DNA of 64,000 nt from Saccopteryx bilineata. Lineage: Eukaryota; Chordata; Mammalia; Chiroptera; Emballonuridae. Both the position numbers and the translations under genes were made by a program. How positions within the stretch are numbered: position 1 is the stretch's first letter; each line of letters starts with the position of its first letter. Positions 56,451 to 64,000 of this stretch are shown here, piece by piece. The stretch spans positions 76,457,982 to 76,521,981 of the forward strand of contig NC_089492.1 of the NCBI RefSeq assembly GCF_036850765.1. The letters are read 5' to 3'. Below the pieces are notes generated by a model. The model was given only the letters and a program-made list of their open reading frames with translations, was not told the origin of the DNA and ran no database searches.

Positions 56451-57959
56451 AGTCACGATGACTTTTATCCCCTAGGACCTTGATGAAGAGTGAGAAATCA
56501 GCAGCCCAGAAGCAACACGTTTAACCTGGGATTTTGAGAAGGGAACATACATAGTAACAGGTGGCCCCTGGTGGGGAGAGGTCAGAGGGACGTGTCACCA
56601 GTGAATGCGAGGTAGCTGTCACGATGGGGGCTGTTTTCTGTCGCTCAAATCTCAACTTCTCCCGAGCACTGGTTTCCCTCTTTAGTTTGGGGTGCAGAGA
56701 GAATTCAGAAGAAAATAGAGGAGCAACTTTTTAATTTAGTTATTTATTATTTTCTTTAATGAAAAGGTAGCTCAGTTCTTTAATGACAACTCGCTTGCCT
56801 TCTCCAGGAGTTGCTACTTTGTACTTCTGTTAATTTTCTGAATTAAAAATCTAGGAAACTGCCCCCTACGTGAATGTAGTCCATGTGTCTGTCTGCTCCC
56901 TGCTTTCCAACATTTGTGTTTGGCCCCTTGGTTCTCACGAAAGCCCTGCTTCGGCTGGCACCTGTGTTTGCCAACTGAAAGAAATCCAGAGGATTCTCAC
57001 TTTGACGAAAAAAGCCTTACTAATATAGGTCTTCATTTCATGAGACCACTCTGCCTTCAGATAGTGGGGGAAACCTGTAGTTAAGCAGGCTTGAGAATTC
57101 ATTTTTAACATTTCATAATACAAACAAAGGCAATCTTTTCTATGGAAGGTGGTAGTTTGTTACAATAGTAGAGTATATTTAAAAACAAAGACTACTTTTT
57201 AAGCATTGAGTTCATGAGCTCCACCTTCTTTCACCATCTATCATTATCCCCCTTTTGGAAGGTGGCTTTCTTCTTGTTCTCTACAGCTTGGGTTTCTCTG
57301 AGTCCTGGCAGGGACGGCATGGTGCCAACCACTGACAACGGGCTGCTTTTCCTACAGAGGAGAGACGCGTGCCCGCCCCACCCCTCTCCCAGCACTGCGT
57401 TATTATTTTAGAAACATTTACCAAAAGGCCTGTTCATGATGTAGGTGGCAGGCCAGAATGGTTTAGCTCCCTGTGAATGGTTTTGCCCTAAACTCAAGAT
57501 GTGAAACCTGGTGATCTGAGGAAGAAGGGTGGGATGCAATGCAATTCATTCAGGCGCTGGACCATCCTGGCACCCCTCAGTGTGCAAAACCTCAGGCATC
57601 ACAGGAGCTGTTTACATTGCATCTGCATTCACACATGACTTAATCAGATTCCCAGGGGTGTCCTACTTGGGGTTGACAGTACTTTTCGATGTAATCCCCA
57701 CACAGGGTAAATCTGAGCTATTTTAACATTTCCAGGCATCGGTTTATGTTTCCTTGGACAACAAATGCTGAATGTTAGCAGCAAAATCACTTCTTCCAAG
57801 GAGCCTAGACTGTTACTTGTGTTAACGAATCAACCCCTATAACGATCACTTAGGCGGCTGGAACGTGGGGCTTGCAGCAGACTGCTGCCCTGGGTTACAC
57901 TTGGGGATGATTCATCCGCATCGGACAGCGGGAGTACACGGGCTTCTGACCTCTGCACT
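56451..57959. other. Unique non-coding DNA
   Basis: No repeat or exon is recognised between the foldback and the minisatellite. Confidence 0.4.
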
Positions 57960-59251
57960 GAAAGACTGGGTTGGAAGCATGGGCCAACAGCATGGTGGGT
58001 CACTACTGAAAGACTGGGTTGGAAGCATGGGTCAACAGCACGGTGGGTCACTACTGAAAGACTGGGTTGGAAGCATGGGCCAACAGCACGGTGGGTCACT
58101 ACTGAAAGACTGGGTTGGAAGCATGGGCCAACAGCACGGTGGGTCACTACTGAAAGACTGGGTTGGAAGCATGGGTCAACAGCACGGTGGGTCACTACTG
58201 AAAGACTGGGTTGGAAGCATGGGCCAACAGCACGGTGGGTCACTACTGAAAGACTGGGTTGGAAGCATGGGCCAACAGCACGGTGGGTCACTACTGAAAA
58301 AGTGGGTTGGAAGCATGGACCAACAGCATGGTGGGTCACTACTGAAAGACTGGGTTGGAAGCATGGGTCAACAGCATGGTGGGTCACTACTGAAAGAGTG
58401 GGTTGGAAGCATGGGTCAACAGCATGGTGGGTCACTACTGAAAGACTGGGTTGGAAGCATGGGTCAACAGCACGGTGGGTCACTACTGAAAGACTGGGTT
58501 GGAAGCATGGCCAACAGCAGGGTGGGTCACTACTGAAAGACTGGGTTGGAAGCATGGGTCAACAGCACGGTGGGTCACTACTGAAAGACTAGGTTGGAAG
58601 CATGGGTCAACAGCACGGTGGGTCACTACTGAAAGACTGGGTTGGAAGCATGGGTCAACAGCACGGTGGGTCACTACTGAAAGACTGGGTTGGAAGCATG
58701 GGTCAACAGCACGGTGGGTCACTACTGAAAGACTGGGTTGGAAGCATGGGCCAACAGCACGGTGGGTCACTACTGAAAGACTGGGTTGGAAGCATGGGTC
58801 AACAGCCCGGTGGGTCACTACTGAAAGACTGGGTTGGAAGCATGGGCCAACAGCACGGTGGGTCACTACTGAAAGACTGGGTTGGAAGCATGGGTCAACA
58901 GCACGGTGGGTCACTACTGAAAGACTGGGTTGGAAGCATGGGCCAACAGCACGGTGGGTCACTACTGAAAGACTGGGTTGGAAGCATGGGTCAACAGCAC
59001 GGTGGGTCACTACTGAAAGACTGGGTTGGAAGCATGGGTCAACAGCACGGTGGGTCACTACTGAAAGACTGGGTTGGAAGCATGGGCCAACAGCACGGTG
59101 GGTCACTACTGAAAGACTGGGTTGGAAGCATGGGCCAACAGCACGGTGGGTCACTACTGAAAGACTGGGTTGGAAGCATGGGCCAACAGCACGGTGGGTC
59201 ACTACTGAAAGACTGGGTTGGAAGCATGGGCCAACAGCAGGGTGGGTCACT
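57960..59251 (+). repeat. 48-bp minisatellite, 27 copies
   Basis: The unit starts GAAAGACTGGGTTGGAAGCA and ends GGTGGGTCACTACT, 48 bp. Copy 1 starts at 57960; copy 12 (58488-58534) has lost one base; copy 27 starts at 59207 and breaks off after CACTA. Most copies differ only at one site (GGGTCAAC or GGGCCAAC) and at CACGG/CATGG/CAGGG/CCCGG. Copies 8 and 10 (AAAGTGG, AGAGTGG) are the most divergent. Since 48 is a multiple of three and the unit lacks stops in three frames, long frames of 223-267 codons run through it on both strands, encoding 16-residue repeats such as LKDWVGSMGQQHGGSL; they are by-products, not genes. Confidence 0.97.
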
Positions 59252-59436
59252 AGATCTTCTCAGGTCTGGATTTGTTTGGGAAGACTAAGATCTGAGCTTT
59301 AACGAGCCCTTGCCCTTGAACTTGTAGGCAGGCATGAGGCTGACCGCCAGGTTCAAGACCATTCTGGGTTAGCCTTGGAGGTGGGTGCTGCTGACTCTAA
59401 ATATCCCTGTTCGCCACTGGGTCCCTAGGAAAGTCA

Positions 59437-59442
59437 AATAAA
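59437..59442 (+). promoter_or_regulatory. AATAAA on the plus strand
   Basis: GTCAAATAAACATGTTGTAT has a polyadenylation-signal core followed by a TGTTGT stretch. No upstream plus-strand gene is known. Confidence 0.25.
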
Positions 59443-61259
59443 CATGTTGTATCTGAAAGAGACAGACTTTACTATAAATGTGATTACACCAACACCATCA
59501 GGACTCTGGTGTGATGTATGATCTAATATCACCGAGTCCATCCAAACAAGGGAAATAACATCTAATTTTTCCCACAACACACTTACTCCTCTTTTTCTTG
59601 GTCCTCAGATAAAGGTGCTGAGGTTGTCTGTGTGGGAAAATTCCAATCTGAGGTAAGTTTTTAAGTGAGGATTTTGCCATCTTAGAGGTGAAACTACAGA
59701 GGCATTACCCTGGGCCAACAGTGCACAAGGCAGGAGGGGGGGAGAGCTGCGAGGGGCTGGCTAAGGGGCTTGGCACACGGAGGGCACGGCAGCAAAGACA
59801 GTGAGGAGGTCAGGATGACAGTTATTCAGGGCTCTGGGGCATGGCCTGAGCATGTCACCAGGAGGCGGAGTGAGAGCTGGGCAACTGACCCTTCAGTACA
59901 TTTCGATCAGAGGAAAAGTTAGTTTAAGGACATCATACGTATTTCTGTATGCAAGTCTTCCATGAGAATGCTTTCTGGGGAGAACTGACCTCTCTCTCTT
60001 CCTCAGTCCTGGTTGCCCAGACACAAGGTGTGTGTGGGTGGGGCTGATGGCCAGGGAATGTGGACTCTGTGCTCTCTGAGAGCTGGGACTGACGGCCAAA
60101 GGCCACTTCTGCCCACATACAGGTTCTCTTTGGTCTGCACCGTGTTAGCCACAGATCTGAGTTAGCTGTCCACACTTACATGTCAGGTGAAACCACATTT
60201 CCAAGTCAGAAGATCTAGCTGCCCTTGACCCAATTTCCACATGTTTCGATTGTCTACGGCTGCCTCCCCCCCCCCCCCAATACAGAGGTGACGTGTTTTT
60301 CTTGTTCGCCACAACTGCCCATTCTCTAGTGGACGGACCCTGCCCCATCTTCTGTCTGATCTGAATTATTCATTCACAACCTGCCTGGCCCTTCTAAAGT
60401 ACCTGCTCTGCACCATTGAGATGCTTCTACCTACAGATGAAGTGAGACTCACTTGGTTCAAAACCATTCAGCAGTGAATCCTTTCTGGGATCTTTAACAC
60501 CAACAGTGGAGACATTCCAGGGGAAGGGAGACAGAGAGATTTGCAGACTGGCTCACGTCACGGACCGGGAGGCCAGGCCGTACCCATTGTTCCCTGACTC
60601 CGTGCAGCTGTAGTTCTCACGTGTCCGGATTCTCAAGCCCACTTGAACGCGAGGTCTCAGTGAGCCCCTGACTGCCACCTCGGAGTCGCCCGCTGGGTAC
60701 AGGACTATTCCATCTCAGCTTTTCTTCCAATGTTATCTGCATTTTTGGCTCATTGGTCCAGCTTTTGAATAACTAAAATCTTAGAAAGAAAAGATACTTT
60801 TCTTGCTTTAACAGTGAGTGGCTAGGAAACAACCTTTATAGTGCTGTGCATGGTTCGGCGAAGCTCAGAATTATTTGTGCAGTTAATAAACTCTCCACAG
60901 GTCCCTTCCTCACTTCCCAGCCTGGGAACCCTGACTTGCCGATCGCAACCTGGCGTGTCTGTGAATTCTTCTTGTAAAAAAACAAAACAAAAGACCAGTC
61001 ACTTTTCTGATAAGGAAATGAAAGTTATTTAGTGAGTGCTGAGAACAAAATTATTTTAAACACATCTGATCACCTAAGAATTCTACCTTTGGGCTTATAG
61101 TCTATGATTTTACAGATTTTCACCAAATGGTACTTACTAGCTAAATGCAGGCTTGTGGTTCTGGGCGGTTGATTGCTAAGTCCGTCTTTGTGGCAGAATC
61201 TATCATTTTATACTAAAAAATTTACAAGAATATTTCTCCCATTTGCCTATAAGCCTATC

Positions 61260-61297
<38 letters not shown>

Positions 61298-61944
61298 AAG
61301 AAACACAGGATGATTCTTAAAGCATCTTTCCCCCCCACCATACTTTGGAAACACACTGTTCATGAGAAAAGAAGTTCCTGTTGCCATCTGATCTACATAC
61401 ATTTCTACTGCCAACTGTAGAGGGTTAACTGAAAAGTGTGTATCAAAACACTTGCTTAGAAGAGGGAGAGCCCTTTGGGGAGCAGGAATTGCTTAGAATA
61501 CGAACACTTCCTGTCCTGTAAAACACTGCATTTTAAAAAATAAGCTACAATGTATAAAAACCAAGGTCATTTCCCACAAAACGTTCATGTTCCGTGTGAT
61601 TACAAAACACTGCATCTTGTAAAATATCTCCAGTTCTGTTGGCTTGAGTCGTTTGACGAATGCTGATTATAAAAGTGGTATGCCTCTCAGAATTGTAGAC
61701 ATCTAAGCAGTGTGTTCCTTGTCTTATTTGGAAAAGGAAGTTATACTTGTTATTGTACTTTAGCTTACATTTTGACATAACACGTTACCATTGTGATTCT
61801 CAGACCCAAAATAGAAGTTATAAAATATGAGATTGTCTTCCAAAAAAACAAAAAAAACCCACTATTTACAAATCAGGACCAGAAGTAAATGTCCCACTGC
61901 GGTTGCTGGTCCTATGATAGATACATCTGGTAAAGCATCTAGAC
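59443..61944. other. Unique non-coding DNA
   Basis: Contains a C-run (about 60266-60279) and a T-run of about 25 (61266-61290). A few CpGs lie at 60555-60695. No repeat family or exon is recognised. Confidence 0.4.
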
Positions 61945-62208
61945 CAGAGATTTTCAATCAGTGTGCCACAAAAAATGTCAAAACATGCAATACCTGACGG
62001 CTTAGTCAGGGGCACTGGCCGTTTTCCCCCTTAGATTGTCAAATTTAAAAGGACAACAGACAACACAACAATAGGTATACAGTGTGAGTCAAAATTATAC
62101 CTATTTTTTTTTTGTCAGACCAGCAAAAAAATCTATTTTTTGTTGTGTTGCAGAATTTGAGTAATTAGATCACCTGTGCCATGAGATGAAAGAGGTTGGA
62201 AATCACTG
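61945..62208. mobile_element. Short hAT transposon with 8-bp target duplication
   Basis: The start CAGAGATTTTCAA and the reverse complement of the end CAGTGATTTCCAA agree at 11 of 13 bases. ATCTAGAC (61937-61944) and GTCTAGAC (62209-62216) agree at 7 of 8, the duplication length typical of hAT. At 264 bp it is non-autonomous. Interior cues: GTGTGCCACAAAAAATGTC and CCTGTGCCATGAGATGAAAG. Confidence 0.85.
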
Positions 62209-62210
62209 GT

Positions 62211-62879
62211 CTAGACCATTGGATTCTGGCTATTTTCAAAGTCAGTTGCAATTAGATACATTTTATATTTTCTTATTGGATCAGTGATACAATTGGTGCC
62301 CCGAAGTGCTACTCTCATTTTAATTTCTGCGGTCTGGCTATAAGTAGTACGATGGAAAAGGACATCAGCAAACTGTTCCCATAGGAGGGACCCCACAGGC
62401 ACCCGGAGCAGGGAGAGCGTGTGTGCGGCTGGGATGTTTTTTTCCCTCAGAGAAACGGGATTTTTAGTTGCCCCGTGTGCCCGGGGCGTTCTCCAAAAGT
62501 GATCCACACCCACGCGTGTATCCACGACCCCTGCCCTCTTTCCACCCGTCCATGCACACACACTCTTCCTCGCGCCAACCCAGGTGAGTGCTACAGTTGA
62601 CGAGGTCGAGAGAAATTCGACAGGGTCATGAGAAAAAGCAGCACCTTGTCCAGAAGGATCCATGGAAGTTTGCTCCTTAACTGACGATCGCAGCGAAGTG
62701 GACGGCTTGGACAACTCTTCCCTCCGGGCTTCCATTCGGAGCTGAGCGAGCCATCCCCCCCGGCTGAGAGGAAGAAATGCCAAGGCCACAGAGTCACAGT
62801 TACATCCCAGAAAAGCCATCCACGAGCCCGTGGGCAGCCACAGAGGGGCAGTGCTTTGCACAGGGTGGCCCAGCCTCAA
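62211..62879 (-). other. 222-codon open frame, not recognised
   Basis: The longest frame outside repeats and low-complexity DNA. Its stop lies in the hAT target duplication. An acceptor-like TTTCTTCCTCTCAG precedes GGATGGCTCGCTCAGC on the minus strand (near 62760), after which one frame reads MEARREELSKPSTSLRSSVK. I know no protein that matches, there is no domain, and the C-terminal third is AT-rich and UTR-like. It may hold part of a terminal exon of a minus-strand gene with its 3' UTR running towards 53 kb, or be chance. Confidence 0.2.
62451..62583 (+). other. Exon-like segment with strong splice signals
   Basis: Preceded by GATGTTTTTTTCCCTCAG and followed by CAACCCAG-GTGAGTGC; 133 bp, open in one of three frames (RNGIFSCPVCPGRSPKVIHT at its start). 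No protein is recognised. It could be a non-coding RNA exon or coincidence, and it overlaps the minus-strand frame. Confidence 0.25.
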
Positions 62880-64000
62880 CAGGCCGGTCCTGCATGCTTT
62901 GTGTACATTTGTCTTGAAATGATGTGCTCCTTAAAAACAAAACAGAACGACTTTTCCCACCAGAAGACTCTAGCGATGTCTCTCTAGTCTTTAAGCCCCT
63001 CCAGCCCTACTTTTCAGAGACCCTTTAAACTTTCCCTGAGGAAGTGACTGTTAGTTATAGTAGTTTGCTTCTATTCTCAAGGTAGTCTGCCCTAAACACA
63101 CAAGCGTGGCCACTTCTCTCTAAACATTCTCAAGTGAAAGCTGCGCTTCTGTTTTCCAACGATGTCAGCGAAAAGAGCTACGGGCTCCTTCCCCGGGTGT
63201 GCACACCTGGCTGGTCAGGGTGCTCTCTGCAGGTGGCCGCTCCCTCAGAGGGGCCCCGGGTACCGCCAGTGGCTGACCAGGACTCAGGTGAGGGAGCAGG
63301 GTGCCCACGGCCTCTTGCGTTTCCTCTCAGGCCTCCAACCCTTGGGCTGCTCTTCTCCACGTTGTCACGCCGCCTCCCAAGACTTGGGTGCGTGTCCTTT
63401 GGGAAGGACCTGAGACTTCTCCTGCCTGGTGGCCTCTCTTTTTGTGCGGCTACCTGGAGAACGCCTGTCCACCGCTAAGAAATGCCTTCTTCGGAGAGAG
63501 ATGAGAAAATTTTTCTGAAGGAAGGGGCATCAAGGGAGAGAAACAGCAAGGCCACGATGAGCCTTATTTAGAAATATTCTGGGGCCAGAATCCGCTGTAT
63601 TGCACTCCTTCTGCACAGACAGCCCCTCCGGTCCCCGCCGTGGGATGGGGCTCTGGTTCAGCAGCCGGCATGCCATGGGATACCCCTTCCCACCACCTCC
63701 CTCCTCCCTCTGCCAAGTGAGGACACTGAAGAACGTGGAACCCTGAAGATGGTAAACACAAATATCGGGCTTAATTTGGCACTTCATTTCATTCCAAAGT
63801 ATAACAGAATAGCTCTGCGTTTTTAAAACTGAGCTTTTTACAGTGTTGTATATTGCAATTCATAGCTTTCTGGGTGGCCTGCAAGAGACTGAATCCCGTT
63901 TTATCAAGGCTGACCAGGCAAAGCATGGTGGTCCCCGAGTGACCACATGTGTTGGTCCAGGGAAGGGGTGTCCATGTATGTAGGGAGGTACGGAGGGTCT
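62880..64000. other. Unique DNA to the window end
   Basis: Moderately GC-rich at 63170-63480, where three overlapping frames exist on both strands without resemblance to a family. No repeat is recognised. Confidence 0.4.

Noticed and set aside
57960..59251. CRISPR-like regular array
   Set aside because: Units are contiguous with no spacers, and the genome is mammalian. It is a minisatellite.
57830..59302. Frames of 223-267 codons encoding 16-residue repeats on both strands
   Set aside because: They follow from a 48-bp period without stops in three frames. They overlap on both strands, and the 1-bp loss in copy 12 shifts the frame with no sign of selection.

Overview
The window is nuclear DNA from a placental mammal, and the repeats point to a bat, most likely the horseshoe-bat group (Rhinolophidae/Hipposideridae). 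The evidence is 16 tRNA-derived SINEs. Eight have heads beginning GCCCTGGCCGGTTGGCTCAG, the pattern I know from Rhinolophus Rhin-type SINEs. Five have the related CCCGACCAGGCGGTGGCGCAG head, two a third related head, and one is an older VES-type bat SINE. Many are flanked by clear 10-18 bp target-site duplications (TSDs). Fragments of L1, MIR, MaLR-type LTRs, Tigger, hAT and TA-flanked mini-transposons fill in a typical mammalian background. Family names are from memory; no repeat library was run.

I found no convincing protein-coding gene, rRNA, functional tRNA or CRISPR array. The longer open frames are explained by a 48-bp minisatellite whose period is a multiple of three, a pyrimidine-rich tract, SINE bodies, L1 and Tigger remnants, or chance. 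The window is best read as intergenic and/or intronic DNA.

Layout. 0-4 kb: two SINEs and an antisense L1 3' fragment split by a VES SINE. 4.1-5.3 kb: a CpG island with a perfect RFX X-box, a GC box and a full CRE within 45 bp, the best promoter candidate. 6.5-16 kb: a MaLR LTR, SINEs, an L1 3' end and a Tigger element with transposase remnants. 16-17.5 kb: a TA-flanked MITE with a SINE nested in it, a probable solo LTR and a MIR. 18.4-19.6 kb: a second CpG island with a 370-bp pyrimidine tract and an X-box half-site over an ATG. 20-37 kb: mostly unique DNA with old repeats, a second Tigger derivative, a SINE and a hAT. 37-52 kb: SINE-rich, with a MER5A-like element, L1 pieces and a consensus CTCF core. 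52.4-64 kb: SINE-free, with AATAAA signals on the minus strand (52,971; 53,501) that could end a minus-strand transcript, a 119-bp foldback, a 27-copy 48-bp minisatellite (57,960-59,251), a hAT with clear ends, and weak exon-like signals near 62.5 kb.

The most interesting leads are: the eight-copy SINE family, seven of whose copies carry near-consensus CTCF cores, often in tandem; the X-box/CRE promoter; the homogeneous minisatellite; a TSD that encloses only an A-rich tail; two Tigger derivatives with complementary deletions; and a foldback with an inner palindrome.
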